DNA of 54,699 nt from an uncultured Acidobacteriota bacterium (GTDB taxonomy: Bacteria; Acidobacteriota; Terriglobia; Bryobacterales; Bryobacteraceae). Of this stretch, positions 1 through 8,631 are shown one piece after another. A program made the translations under genes and the position numbers. The DNA lies in NCBI GenBank assembly GCA_902825945.1, contig CADECY010000044.1:1-54699 (forward strand), read 5' to 3'. A model generated the notes under the pieces. It saw only the letters and a list, made by a program, of their open reading frames with translations, had not been told where the DNA came from and did no database searches. The first letter of the stretch is position 1; every line of letters begins with the position of its first letter.

Positions 1-886
1 GCGTGGCGACGGCGAGGGTCCAGAACCCGGCCAGCGCGGCGATCAGAGCCCATGTACTCGCCTGCGTGACAAACAGTCCCGCGTAGGCTCCGCGCGAAAC
101 GCGGATCGTGCGGTGCCAGCGGACCTGATGCGCCCAGACCTCGCGCCATCTCTCGCCTTGCAGGCTGGTCTCGACAATCTTCTTCGACAGATGCACGCGC
201 TTGCCGAGTTGCGTGATTCGCTTTGCGAGTTGGTAATCGTCGGCGATGTAGTCAGCCAGGACTTCGAAGCCTCCGATCGCTTCGAGATCGGAGCGGCGAA
301 AGACGAGCGTGGAGCCGAGTCCGAACTCCTTGACTCCCACGAAGGGCGCGACGAGAGTGCTCGGCGCGAAGTCGGTTGCGATGCCGATCGCTTCGAAGAT
401 CGCGGGCCAGTGTTTCGCGCGGGCCCGGTAAAGGCAGGTCACGATTCCCACGTCAGGATCGGCGAGCGGCGCGACCACGCGGCGGAGGTAGTCCGGTTCG
501 ACGCGGATGTCCGAGTCGTTCATCAGCAGTACTTCGTAACGGGCTTCGGCGGCGAGGTCGATCAGGCGGCCAACCTTGCCGTTCTTGGTAAAGACGCGGC
601 CGGGAATCAGACGGCCCGCGCCGAGAGCGCGGATCTCGGGCACCGCCGGATCGTCGAGCTTGGCGGCGCCGAACAACAATTCGAAGTCCGGGTAGGAGAT
701 CGCGGCATGCGAGCGGATCGCTTCGGCGAACTCGGGATCGCGGCCATGCACCGGCTTCAGGATCGAGACTGGCGGCGTGAATCCCTGGTCAGGATCGCGG
801 CGCCAGAGGAACCGCAACGTGGCGAGCACCGCGAAGAGTTGATAGCCGATCGCGACGAGGCAACCGGCGGTGATGATCGCGGTCAT
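1..886 (-). CDS. hpnI: HpnI-type hopanoid glycosyltransferase, 3' end missing
   Basis: Partial gene: it starts at 886 and runs off the left edge after 295 codons, so the C-terminus is not seen. It is a ceramide-glucosyltransferase-like GT2 enzyme. Residues 1-28 form an N-terminal membrane segment, followed by KPVHG (44-48), the DSD metal/sugar-nucleotide motif (124-126), a DDYQ acid motif (216-219) and an RW pair (256-257); a further membrane segment begins near 272. In the HpnI family the enzyme adds N-acetylglucosamine to bacteriohopanetetrol. The start ATG overlaps the stop of the preceding gene (ATGA, 883-886). It lies at the end of a chain that begins with hpnJ, which supports the hopanoid assignment over a generic glycosyltransferase. 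Confidence 0.85.
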   Translation of the reverse strand, partial: MTAIITAGCLVAIGYQLFAVLATLRFLWRRDPDQGFTPPVSILKPVHGRDPEFAEAIRSHAAISYPDFELLFGAAKLDDPAVPEIRALGAGRLIPGRVFTKNGKVGRLIDLAAEARYEVLLMNDSDIRVEPDYLRRVVAPLADPDVGIVTCLYRARAKHWPAIFEAIGIATDFAPSTLVAPFVGVKEFGLGSTLVFRRSDLEAIGGFEVLADYIADDYQLAKRITQLGKRVHLSKKIVETSLQGERWREVWAHQVRWHRTIRVSRGAYAGLFVTQASTWALIAALAGFWTLAVAT

Positions 887-1230
887 TCCTTGGCCAGTAG
901 CGCGACTCCTGCGGCGACGAGCACGCAGCCCGCCCAGCGGCGCGGCTGGACTTGCTCGCCGAGAATCGCGCGAGCCAGCAGGGTTTCGAGGACGAGGCTT
1001 GCCGCCGTGGCGGGGACGGCGAAGCTGAGATCAGTGAAGCTGAGAAGCTTCAGCAGCGCGAAAAAGGAGACGCCGTTGAAAACGAACGCGAGGATCATGC
1101 CGGTGCGGATCATGACACGGGCGATCCAGGAGAGGTCGCGGACTTCGCCTTGCCGCTTCATTTCCCAGGACTGCAGGAGGTCACTCGCGGTTGTCGAGGC
1201 GACGATCGCGAACAACAGGAGCCACTTCAT
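883..1230 (-). CDS. Small EamA/SMR-like membrane protein (second of a pair)
   Basis: A 115-residue protein with four predicted membrane helices. The ATG at 1230 is chosen because it overlaps the preceding stop (ATGA) and places the first helix (MKWLLLFAIV) at the N-terminus. The C-terminal half has the SMR/half-EamA pattern: a polar turn (FTDLSFAVPA), then a GEQV-type loop, an RRW motif and a final glycine-rich helix. Such half-size transporters usually work as dimers; ArnE/ArnF, which flip an aminoarabinose lipid, are the closest functional parallel. Because it lies between hpnJ and hpnI, I infer a role in moving a hopanoid or its sugar donor across the inner membrane. Substrate unproven. 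Confidence 0.75.
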   Translation of the reverse strand: MKWLLLFAIVASTTASDLLQSWEMKRQGEVRDLSWIARVMIRTGMILAFVFNGVSFFALLKLLSFTDLSFAVPATAASLVLETLLARAILGEQVQPRRWAGCVLVAAGVALLAKE

Positions 1231-1607
1231 GCGGGAGGCTTCTCCGGCGTAGTGCCGGGCGAGGTGGCGCCGACCAGCGCGGTTCCGCTCACGATCAGCA
1301 GCGTGCCGAGCCAACGCTCCCACGTGATCGCCTCATTCTGCACGAAGCGGCCGAGGATCGCATTCAGCACATAGCCGAGCGAGGTGACGGGCAAGACGTA
1401 GCTGAGGTCGGCCCAACTGAGCAGGGCCATGCGGGCGAAGGTCCAGACGATCAGCAGTGCGATTCCGATGACGACCCACGGATTCAGAAGCGAGGCGATC
1501 AGGCCCGAATCCGAGCCTTTCATGCCGAGCGAGAGACAGAGATTGCCGAAGGTGTTCGAGAAGACGACGATCGCGACGAACAGCGCGGTCTTACGCGCGC
1601 GGCTCAT
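1227..1607 (-). CDS. Small EamA/SMR-like membrane protein (first of a pair)
   Basis: A 126-residue protein with four hydrophobic helices and the same half-EamA layout as the next gene: a WADLSYVLPVTSLGY segment in helix 3, an NEAITWERW loop, then a GTLLIVSGTALVG helix and a short proline-rich tail. It overlaps hpnJ by ATGA at 1604-1609 and the second small membrane gene by ATGA at 1227-1230. The two proteins are clearly diverged from each other, as expected for a heterodimeric pair such as ArnE/ArnF. Membrane location is clear; transport of a hopanoid intermediate is inferred from context only. Confidence 0.75.
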   Translation of the reverse strand: MSRARKTALFVAIVVFSNTFGNLCLSLGMKGSDSGLIASLLNPWVVIGIALLIVWTFARMALLSWADLSYVLPVTSLGYVLNAILGRFVQNEAITWERWLGTLLIVSGTALVGATSPGTTPEKPPA

Positions 1608-3067
1608 CAGTCGCCGGCGGCGCCTGCGCGCGAAGCTTCCTTGCGAAGATCGGCGACGAACCGCTTGCGCTTGGAACGTAGCGCGAGGTATTCACGCGCT
1701 TCCTTGTAGAGGCGCTTGCGCTCATCGGAATCGAACATCGCCTTGCGGACGACTCGCCAAGCGGCTTTCGGGCGGAAGTAATACTCGCCGTAGAAGCGCT
1801 CGACCCAGTCGACGAGTTCGGCGCGATCGAGTCCGGGGTAGTGGATGTTCGGAAGCTGGTGACCCTGATCGTCCGTCATCGAGTCGATGGTGATGAGCCC
1901 GTTCTTCTGGACATAGTCCATGAACTCGGTGCCCGGATACGGATGCGCGATCGAGACCTGAATCGTCTCGGTATCGAGGCTCTTGGCGAAGTCGACCGTA
2001 CGGCGGATGCTTTCGCGAGATTCGCCTGGGAGGCCCACGATGTAGTCGGCGTGAATGGTGAGTCCGAGCGAGTGGGCGTTCTTGGTGAAGCGCTGCGCCA
2101 TGTCGATGGTGGCGCCCTTCTTGATGTTCTTGAGGATCTGCTGATCGCCCGATTCGTAGCCGACGATCATCAGCCGACAGCCGGCTTCGCGCATCGCCTT
2201 CAGCGTGTCGTAGTCGGTGGTGACGCGCGACGTGCAGGACCAAGTGAAGTTCAGGGGCTTCAGCTTCTTGCAAAGTTCGATAGTACGTTCCTTGCGGTAG
2301 TTGAAGGTGTCGTCGTCGAAGAAGATCTCCTTGAGACCAGGGAAATTCTCCTTCGCCCAGCGGACCTCGTTCACGATGTCATCGGCCGAGCGGAGCCGCC
2401 AACGATGGCCGGAATGAGTCTGCGGCCACAAGCAGAAGGTACACATCGCCGGGCAGCCGCGCGAAGTGTAGAAGCTGATGAAGGGATTCAGCAGGAACGG
2501 GACGTTGTAGCGGCGGAAGTCGAGGTCGCGCTTGTAGACCTTGGTAACCCACGGGAGTTCGTCGAGGTTCTCGATGAATCCGCCTTCGGGATTGTGCTGG
2601 ATACCGCCGTCTTTGCGGAAGCTCACGCCGGGGATTTCCGAAAGCGGCTTGCCCTTGGCAAAGTCCACGATCTGGTGATCGAACTCGCGCTTGACGATGA
2701 AGTCGATCGCGGTGGAGGCATTGAGGCATTTCTCTGGCTCGACGGTGACGGGCGGACCGACGAAGGCGACCTTGAGCTTCGGATTCTTGTCCTTCATCAT
2801 CTCGGCCATCTTCACGTCGACATGGAAGCCAGGCGTCGAGGTGAACAGCACGAGCAGTTCGAAGTCCGAGGCCATGTTCACGGTCTGATCGATCGAGACT
2901 TTGTGCGGGGGAGCGTCGATGACCTTGCTGTCCGGAAGCATTCCGGCCGGATAGCAGAGCCACACGGGATACCAGTAGGATTCGATCTCGCGCGTGGCGG
3001 GCCAACGGGAACTGGCCCCGCCGTCAAACCCCTCGAATGAAGGCGGGTTCAAGAAGAGAGTTCTCAT
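1607..3067 (-). CDS. hpnJ: HpnJ, B12-binding-type radical SAM enzyme of hopanoid cyclitol formation
   Basis: A 486-residue radical SAM protein. The N-terminus (RTLFLNPPSFEGFDGG) is characteristic of HpnJ. Residues 1-170 have the cobalamin-binding-like Rossmann domain and the radical SAM barrel follows, with the cluster-binding CxxxCxxC at C205, C209 and C212 (GCPAMCTFC). In the HpnJ family it converts the glucosamine head group of bacteriohopanetetrol into the cyclitol ether. The start ATG at 3067 has an upstream AAAGGG. The stop overlaps the next start (ATGA). HpnK, the usual deacetylase partner, is not in the window and may lie past the left edge. Confidence 0.92.
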   Translation of the reverse strand: MRTLFLNPPSFEGFDGGASSRWPATREIESYWYPVWLCYPAGMLPDSKVIDAPPHKVSIDQTVNMASDFELLVLFTSTPGFHVDVKMAEMMKDKNPKLKVAFVGPPVTVEPEKCLNASTAIDFIVKREFDHQIVDFAKGKPLSEIPGVSFRKDGGIQHNPEGGFIENLDELPWVTKVYKRDLDFRRYNVPFLLNPFISFYTSRGCPAMCTFCLWPQTHSGHRWRLRSADDIVNEVRWAKENFPGLKEIFFDDDTFNYRKERTIELCKKLKPLNFTWSCTSRVTTDYDTLKAMREAGCRLMIVGYESGDQQILKNIKKGATIDMAQRFTKNAHSLGLTIHADYIVGLPGESRESIRRTVDFAKSLDTETIQVSIAHPYPGTEFMDYVQKNGLITIDSMTDDQGHQLPNIHYPGLDRAELVDWVERFYGEYYFRPKAAWRVVRKAMFDSDERKRLYKEAREYLALRSKRKRFVADLRKEASRAGAAGD

Positions 3068-3100
3068 CGTGGGACTACCCTTTCATTGTAGCCCGCGCGG

Positions 3101-4426
3101 TCACTTCCGGAGCTTCAATCCCGAGGGGTCGGAGGTGTAGGCGGTCTTGCCCCGCCAATGGCGAAGGTGGGCGCGAAGTTCATCGCGGACGCGCTGGTAG
3201 CCAGTCTCTTCCGCGCGGTTCAACTGTTCGAACTGATCCTGCCCGAGATTGTAGAGGTGAGTGAGGCGATCCTTGTTGTCGAAGACGGCTTTATCGAGTC
3301 CGCGGACGACCATTCGCCACTCGTCCGGTGTTCCGAGCTTGCCGCTCGCGTAGAGCGAATTGGGCTCATCGCCTTTGCCTTCGAAGATTTGCGAGGCGAG
3401 GTTGGCGCCTTGCACCGAGTTCGGGATCTCGCCTCCGCCCAGCGAGACGAAAGTCGGCATGTAGTCGGCGTTGGAGACGAGCAAGTCGCTCGCGGTGTTC
3501 GGACGGAGCTTGCGCGGATAGCGCATCAGCAGCGGGATCCGCGCGGACTCCTCGTAGTGGACGCCCTTGTACTCGAGGCCTTGGGCGCCGAGCATGTCGC
3601 CGTGATCCGCGGTGAAGACGACTAGCGTGTCCTCGGCGAGCTTCTCTTCGTCGAGGGCCTTCAGGAGCCGGCCGATGTTCTCGTCGAGCGCCGAGCAGAG
3701 GCCGTAGTATCCGGCCATGCCCGCCCGGGCCTTGTCCGCGTACTCGGCGGGGACGTTGGGCGCCAGCTTGAACTGGCGGGTATCGTAGAGCTTGGCATGT
3801 TTCGGTGGCGTGCGCGGCGTGTGGGGCGGCCCCCAACTCAGGAAGAGGTAGAAGGGATTTGCTTTGTTGGCGCGGATGAAATCGACGGCGAGGTCCGTTT
3901 GATAATCGGGTTCAAAGCCGGCCTTGTGGATGGGCTCGGGCGAGTCGCGCCAGTAGGTGGACTGGTAGTAGAAGTGGCCGCGGTTGAAGGCGGCCCAGTA
4001 GTCGAAGCCACGGCGGCGCGGGCCCGGTGGCACGAAGCCGGGACGTTCGTCGCCATCGAGGTGCCACTTGCCGATGTAGCCGGTCCTGTAGCCCACCTCT
4101 TTCAGTTGCCGCGCGACCGATGGTGTGTCGAGCGGAAGCCGCAGATCGTTGCGCGGCATGTTGACCGCTTGCGGCCACATACCCGTGATCATCGAGGCGC
4201 GGGAGGGTGAGCAGACCGGATTGGTCGCGTACGCGCGGTTGAAGTGAACCCCTTCGCGAGCGATACGGCCAAGGTTCGGCGCGTGAAGGTCCGTGTCGCC
4301 CGAGGAGGGCAGAGTTTGCGGGCGCCACTGATCGGCGAGCAGGAACAGGATGTTCGGCTTGCGCGTGGTGGCGCCCGGAAGGGTCGATGCGGCTGCCGCC
4401 GCTTGAACGAACTGCCGCCGGTACAT
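3101..4426 (-). CDS. Exported type I sulfatase
   Basis: A 441-residue alkaline-phosphatase-superfamily sulfatase. The N-terminus MYRRQFVQAAAAAS is a twin-arginine-like signal. Metal-binding residues appear in NILFLLADQW, and C72 in CSPSR is the site converted to formylglycine, followed by the GKWHLDG motif. It would hydrolyse sulfate esters in the periplasm; the substrate (polysaccharide or other) cannot be read from the sequence. It sits 15 bases after the wzc-type kinase and 33 bases before hpnJ on the same strand, so it may be transcribed with the capsule/exopolysaccharide genes and act on that polymer, which is inference. No formylglycine-generating enzyme or anSME is visible in the window. 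Confidence 0.9.
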   Translation of the reverse strand: MYRRQFVQAAAAASTLPGATTRKPNILFLLADQWRPQTLPSSGDTDLHAPNLGRIAREGVHFNRAYATNPVCSPSRASMITGMWPQAVNMPRNDLRLPLDTPSVARQLKEVGYRTGYIGKWHLDGDERPGFVPPGPRRRGFDYWAAFNRGHFYYQSTYWRDSPEPIHKAGFEPDYQTDLAVDFIRANKANPFYLFLSWGPPHTPRTPPKHAKLYDTRQFKLAPNVPAEYADKARAGMAGYYGLCSALDENIGRLLKALDEEKLAEDTLVVFTADHGDMLGAQGLEYKGVHYEESARIPLLMRYPRKLRPNTASDLLVSNADYMPTFVSLGGGEIPNSVQGANLASQIFEGKGDEPNSLYASGKLGTPDEWRMVVRGLDKAVFDNKDRLTHLYNLGQDQFEQLNRAEETGYQRVRDELRAHLRHWRGKTAYTSDPSGLKLRK

Positions 4427-4441
4427 CTACCGACTACGATA

Positions 4442-6721
4442 TCAGGATGCTTTTTCGACGTCCTGACCGTAGTATTTCCGGTAGTGCCCGTAGTAGTAGT
4501 AGTGATCGCTCATGTCTTTCTTGACTTGATTGAGGACGATGCCGATCACGTTGGCGCGAACGCGGCGAAGGGTAGAGATCACGCTCTGCACGGCTTGGCG
4601 CTTGGTCTCTCCGGCCCGCGTGACCACCAGGATTCCATCGACGATGGTCGCGATCTGGAGAGGCTCGGCGAATCCGAGAGTGGGCGGGGCATCGACGACA
4701 ACCAGATCGAACTCGGTGTTGGCGTGGTCGAGCAGTTCACCCATCATGGGTCCGATCAGGTCGCTGGCGCGGCGAGAGGGCGGGCCGGAGGGAATGATGA
4801 AGAGGTCTGGAACCGACGGCACGGGCAGCACGACATCTTTCCAGGCGTTCTGGCCCATCAGCACATTGGAGAGGCCGAGTTCCGCCGTCAGGCCCAGCTT
4901 CTTGTGGACCGTGGGGCGGCGCAGGTCAGCGTCGATCAGAAGGGTCTTCTTGCCCTGCTGCGCGTGCGCGATCGCCAAGTGGACGGCCGTCGTGCTCTTG
5001 CCTTCGCCCGGCGAGGCGGAGGTGACGAGCATCGAGCGGATGTTGCGATCGAAGTCGGAGAGAAGGATCGTGTTGCGGAGAGTGCGGATGGCTTCCTCGT
5101 AGCTCGAGATCGACTTGTAGCCGTAGCCGCGATGCGGGCGGGAGACCTTGACGAGGCCGGTGCCATCAGCGGGAGCCTCGGGCGGGTTTTCGGCGAGATC
5201 GTGCGAGGTGAGCGCGAGCAATTGTGAACCGGCGGAGTTCTTCACGGCCGGGAGCGTTCCGATGACGTCGGTGCGGAGCACGCGGCTGGTCTGTTCGGGG
5301 TCTTTCACCGTGGTGTCGAGCACGTCGGCGAGAACCGCGGCGGCGACCGACAACAGCGTCGAAAGCACGAGCGCCAGCGCCATGTTGAGGGGGATGTTCG
5401 GGAAGACCGGCAGAGCCGGCGGACGGGCGGCGTCGGCAAGGCGCGCGTTGTTATTCTGGAATCCGGCGTTGATGCCGGCCTCGCGAATCTTCCGCACGAG
5501 TTCCTCGTAGAGTTTCTTGTCGGCTTCGGCCTCCCGCTTGAGGCGCTGATACTCGGCCGAACGTGAGTTCAGGCGGTCGTGCTCATGCTTGGTTTCGGTA
5601 ACGGTCTTTTCGAGCATTTGTTCGCGGTTCAGCGCCTGTTTGAAGTCGAGCTCCACCCGGCTGGCGATGTTTCGGCGCGAGTCGTCGATCTGGCGTTGCA
5701 GTTCGGCGATCTGCGACGACGTCTTGCGATACTCGGGGTGATTGGTTCCGAACGTCGACCGGACTTCGGCGAACTTCTGGCGCGCCTCCTTGATGCGCTC
5801 CTCGAGCTTGAGCAGTTCACGCCCTTGCTCGGCATTCTGCACCGCTTCGAGACTCCCCATTCGAGTGGCGTTGTATACGGACTCCTTACGGACTCGATCG
5901 GACTGGGCGTTCGTATACTCGGTGTTCAACTGCAATAGCCGCGCCGACAGAATGGTGGTCTTGTCTTCCGGGTTCATGAGGCCCATGGCGCGCTCGTAGT
6001 TGGCTAGCGCCTGGCCCGACCGCTCGACCTTCGCCTTGAGTTCCTCCATCTGCGTCTCCATGAACTTTTCGGTGGTGTTGTGGTTCACCATGCGCAGGTT
6101 GTAGGTGTGAGCGAGGTACGATTCCGCGATGCCGTTCGACACGGCCGCGGCCAACGTGGGATCGGGCGAACGATAGCTGACGAGAAGAAGGTAGGTATTG
6201 GGTGGACGCGACACTCTGAGCTTTTTGAGCACGACGGGCGCCTTTTCGAGACGCGCGCGGCGGTCGGGCGACAGGTCCGTGGTTTGACCCTCGCGATCGA
6301 GCAAGCCGTGACGCTGGGCGACCGGCCGCAGGACCGCATCCGACTGCAGGAGCCGGATATGGGTGGCCAGATACTGATCGGCGTCGAAGGTCGCCATGTT
6401 TCGTGTCGCCTCTTGTCCGACGACACCAGTCGGCGCGTTGCGATCGACGTCGATCGCGGCGGTGGCTTCATAGACCGGCTGGAGGCGGGAGGAGACGATG
6501 AATGTGCCGAGAAGGCAGGCGAACACGAAAGCCAGGATCTTCCAGAGATGCCTTTTGACTACCCAAAAATATTGAGAGAGCGGAACTTCTCCTTCTTCCG
6601 GGCTAAACTCGTCCGGAGCCGGCCCGTGATGGCTGATGTAGCTTGTCGCAAGCGGGCGCGATGCAGGTGCGGCGACCTGGACCGCGAGCGTGTCAATCGA
6701 CTCGGGTAAGGTTTTCGGCAT
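4442..6721 (-). CDS. Wzc-type polysaccharide chain-length determinant / tyrosine autokinase
   Basis: A 759-residue inner-membrane protein that controls exopolysaccharide polymerisation and export. Order: a cytoplasmic N-terminus, membrane helix at about 61-77, Wzz periplasmic domain with long coiled coils (about 220-410), second helix at about 446-465, then a BY-kinase domain. The Walker A motif is ASPGEGKST (about 569-577), Walker A' is LLIDADLRRP (about 594-603), and VVVDAPP is Walker B. The C-terminus has a tyrosine cluster (HYYYYGHYRKYY), the usual autophosphorylation tail. It starts 18 bases after the SLBB export gene, its expected partner across the envelope. Confidence 0.93.
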   Translation of the reverse strand: MPKTLPESIDTLAVQVAAPASRPLATSYISHHGPAPDEFSPEEGEVPLSQYFWVVKRHLWKILAFVFACLLGTFIVSSRLQPVYEATAAIDVDRNAPTGVVGQEATRNMATFDADQYLATHIRLLQSDAVLRPVAQRHGLLDREGQTTDLSPDRRARLEKAPVVLKKLRVSRPPNTYLLLVSYRSPDPTLAAAVSNGIAESYLAHTYNLRMVNHNTTEKFMETQMEELKAKVERSGQALANYERAMGLMNPEDKTTILSARLLQLNTEYTNAQSDRVRKESVYNATRMGSLEAVQNAEQGRELLKLEERIKEARQKFAEVRSTFGTNHPEYRKTSSQIAELQRQIDDSRRNIASRVELDFKQALNREQMLEKTVTETKHEHDRLNSRSAEYQRLKREAEADKKLYEELVRKIREAGINAGFQNNNARLADAARPPALPVFPNIPLNMALALVLSTLLSVAAAVLADVLDTTVKDPEQTSRVLRTDVIGTLPAVKNSAGSQLLALTSHDLAENPPEAPADGTGLVKVSRPHRGYGYKSISSYEEAIRTLRNTILLSDFDRNIRSMLVTSASPGEGKSTTAVHLAIAHAQQGKKTLLIDADLRRPTVHKKLGLTAELGLSNVLMGQNAWKDVVLPVPSVPDLFIIPSGPPSRRASDLIGPMMGELLDHANTEFDLVVVDAPPTLGFAEPLQIATIVDGILVVTRAGETKRQAVQSVISTLRRVRANVIGIVLNQVKKDMSDHYYYYGHYRKYYGQDVEKAS

Positions 6722-6739
6722 GTGAATGCCACCGGAAAA

Positions 6740-7723
6740 TTACCGGATGGCCAGTGCGTAAATCAGGGCGCCGGAGATCGCCGCCGCCGCCGGCAGGCTC
6801 TTCTCCAGGGCGTTCATCACGCCCCTGCGCTTGGAATTCTCCGGGATATAGAGGACGTCATTCGGCAGTAGCGTCACGTCGGGCGAACGGCGCTCGAGAA
6901 TTTTCTTGATGTCGATCGCGATCTCGTTCTTGCCTCCAGTGGCGCCTTCCTTACGGTAGATATAGGCGATCGGAGAGAAGTACTGGCCCGTGCCTTCCGC
7001 CATCGCGAGCATCTTCATGACGCTCGTGTCGGCCGAATCCTTGATCGGAAATGCGCCGGGCTTTTTGACACTACCCATGATCCAGACGCGGCCCGCTTCC
7101 GGAACACGTATCTCTTCGCCTCCGTCGAGCCGAATGTTGGCCTCCGGATCGGCGGCGTCGATCAGCGTCTTCACCGCGACGCGCTGCACGAGAGTGGTGG
7201 GCCTGCCGTCCGGGCCAGGCTGCTGGCGGCTGATCAGGATTTCGGGGCCGGCGTCTTCGGCCAAGCCCTCGGCGCGCGAGACGGCATCGAGAAGCGTGAT
7301 GTGGCCGATCGACTGGAAAGTGAGCGGGCGCTTCACGGCTCCGACGATACTGATCGGGCGGCTGCGATACTCGACGACCGAGACCGTGACGATGGGGTCG
7401 ACGAGAATCTGCTCTTCCTTGAGGGCATCGACGACAGCGGCTTCCACATCTTGCGGAAACAGCCCCGAGGCTTTGATCTTGCGCTTGATCATCGGCATCC
7501 GGACCGTGCCATCCTTGCCCACTCGGATCGTGCGGGTCAACTCTGGAGAGTCATACACCTGCACGCCGACGAGGTCATCGATCCCGATTCGTTGAACCGG
7601 AAGGTTTCCCCCTTCGGTCAACGGCGCGGGAGCCGCCGCCGGCCGGTTCGCTTGCGCCAGCGCGGACACGGTGAATGCCAACAAAGCCAATACAGCTCGC
7701 ATCGAATACACTCCGATCTTCAT
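6740..7723 (-). CDS. Polysaccharide export protein, Wza/GumB-like with SLBB domains
   Basis: A 327-residue protein from the ATG at 7723, chosen because it opens a good signal peptide (MKIGVYSMRAVLALLAFTVS then ALA-Q). An in-frame ATG at 7777 would put 18 charged residues in front. After the signal come the poly-export domain (IGIDDLVGVQVYDSPELTRT), two SLBB segments and a C-terminal hydrophobic helix after RRGVMNALEK. It forms the outer-membrane channel for polysaccharide, working with the tyrosine kinase downstream. Unlike classical Wza, I see no lipobox cysteine at the end of the signal peptide. An extended -10 promoter lies about 110 bases upstream. Confidence 0.88.
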   Translation of the reverse strand: MKIGVYSMRAVLALLAFTVSALAQANRPAAAPAPLTEGGNLPVQRIGIDDLVGVQVYDSPELTRTIRVGKDGTVRMPMIKRKIKASGLFPQDVEAAVVDALKEEQILVDPIVTVSVVEYRSRPISIVGAVKRPLTFQSIGHITLLDAVSRAEGLAEDAGPEILISRQQPGPDGRPTTLVQRVAVKTLIDAADPEANIRLDGGEEIRVPEAGRVWIMGSVKKPGAFPIKDSADTSVMKMLAMAEGTGQYFSPIAYIYRKEGATGGKNEIAIDIKKILERRSPDVTLLPNDVLYIPENSKRRGVMNALEKSLPAAAAISGALIYALAIR

Positions 7724-7831
7724 TCTGCCACTTTCGCTACGGGCCCGGCCGGCGCGCAGACTCTGCGAGGGATTCACCTCCGCGACAACTACGATGTGGT
7801 GGAGGGTAGTACCTCCACGGTATCTAATCGG

Positions 7832-7861
7832 AGTTTAGCAGTAGCTGGCATAGGGGGTCAA
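7832..7861 (-). promoter_or_regulatory. Extended -10 promoter for the polysaccharide export genes
   Basis: On the minus strand: TTGACC (-35, 7861-7856), an 18-base spacer, then TGC TAAACT (extended -10, TAAACT at 7837-7832). This is close to the sigma-70 consensus and points into the SLBB export gene, giving a leader of about 100 bases. It suggests the export genes can be transcribed separately from the pilus genes upstream. Confidence 0.6.
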
Positions 7862-7892
7862 CCGGATTTTTTATTGAAATCAGTCACTTAGC

Positions 7893-7910
7893 GTCTTACG
7901 GATGTAAGAC
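7893..7910. promoter_or_regulatory. Perfect 7-base inverted repeat upstream of the export promoter
   Basis: GTCTTAC GGAT GTAAGAC, a perfect palindrome with a 4-base centre, lies 31 bases upstream of the -35 box and 10 bases after the stop of the TPR lipoprotein gene. It could be an operator for a dimeric regulator, or the stem of a weak terminator for the upstream gene. No T-run follows directly on the minus strand, so an operator is somewhat more likely. Confidence 0.4.
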
Positions 7911-7920
7911 CATGCGCCAG

Positions 7921-8619
7921 TCAGCGGCGTGCTCTTAGCCCACGGAGGCGCGATTCAGCGGCCTGCCAGCCGGGCTTGAACTTCAGCGCCGACTCGTACT
8001 GTTCCATGGCCCGATCCCATGCGCCTTCGGCCTCGAAGATCAGCGCGGAATGATACGCGATCCGGTGTTCGGGGGCACCGAGGTTGCGCGCGACGCTGAG
8101 TTGCTCGGCGGCCTCGCCATAGCGCTTGCCGAGATAGAGGGCCGATGCCAGAGCTTCGCGAAGTCCGAAATGATCACCGGTTACCTGCACCTTTTCCTGG
8201 AGGAAGCGGATCGCGAATGGCACGTTTCCCTGGGCGAGGGCGACGCGGGCTCGCAGGACCTCGGCCTCCGGGTGGGGTTTCCGGTCCGCCAGCAGCGAAT
8301 CGAGGGACTGTTGCGCGCGGACATAGTTGGCGTCATCGAAGGCGAAGGCCGCCACCGCGAACTGCGCGGGGGCATACTCCGGGCAAGTCATCGCCAGCCG
8401 CTCGACTTCCCAGCGCAACGCTTGGCATCGTTCGAGGCCGCTCGAGTCGGGCGCGCAGCCCCCGTCCGGTCCGCGCGCGGCACGGAGATCGTTCCAAGCC
8501 CGGTCGATCCGTGCCTTGATCGTGAAACAGCCATCGGCCACGCGGCTGGGAACGCGCCGCGAGCAGGCCGGCAGGGATAGGAGAGCGAGAGCGGAAAGGG
8601 TCAGGAAACGTTTAGGCAT
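7921..8619 (-). CDS. TPR lipoprotein at the end of the Tad locus (TadD-like position)
   Basis: A 232-residue protein. The ATG at 8619 begins a lipoprotein signal (MPKRFLTLSALALLSLPAC) with lipobox LPAC; a GTG at 8631 next to the tadC stop is the alternative start. The remaining sequence is helical with tetratricopeptide-like repeats (for example GKRYGEAAEQLSVARNLG and WDRAMEQYESALKFKPGW). TadD proteins of Tad loci are TPR lipoproteins, and this gene directly follows tadC, so a role as a pilus-assembly lipoprotein is likely. Sequence alone does not prove the TadD family. Confidence 0.75.
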   Translation of the reverse strand: MPKRFLTLSALALLSLPACSRRVPSRVADGCFTIKARIDRAWNDLRAARGPDGGCAPDSSGLERCQALRWEVERLAMTCPEYAPAQFAVAAFAFDDANYVRAQQSLDSLLADRKPHPEAEVLRARVALAQGNVPFAIRFLQEKVQVTGDHFGLREALASALYLGKRYGEAAEQLSVARNLGAPEHRIAYHSALIFEAEGAWDRAMEQYESALKFKPGWQAAESRLRGLRARR

Positions 8620-8631
8620 TCGGGAGGTCAC

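Noticed and set aside
113..1252. Long plus-strand open frame opposite the hpnI and small transporter genes
   Set aside because: The opposite strand gives a clear glycosyltransferase and membrane proteins; the plus-strand product is Arg- and Glu-rich with no family features.
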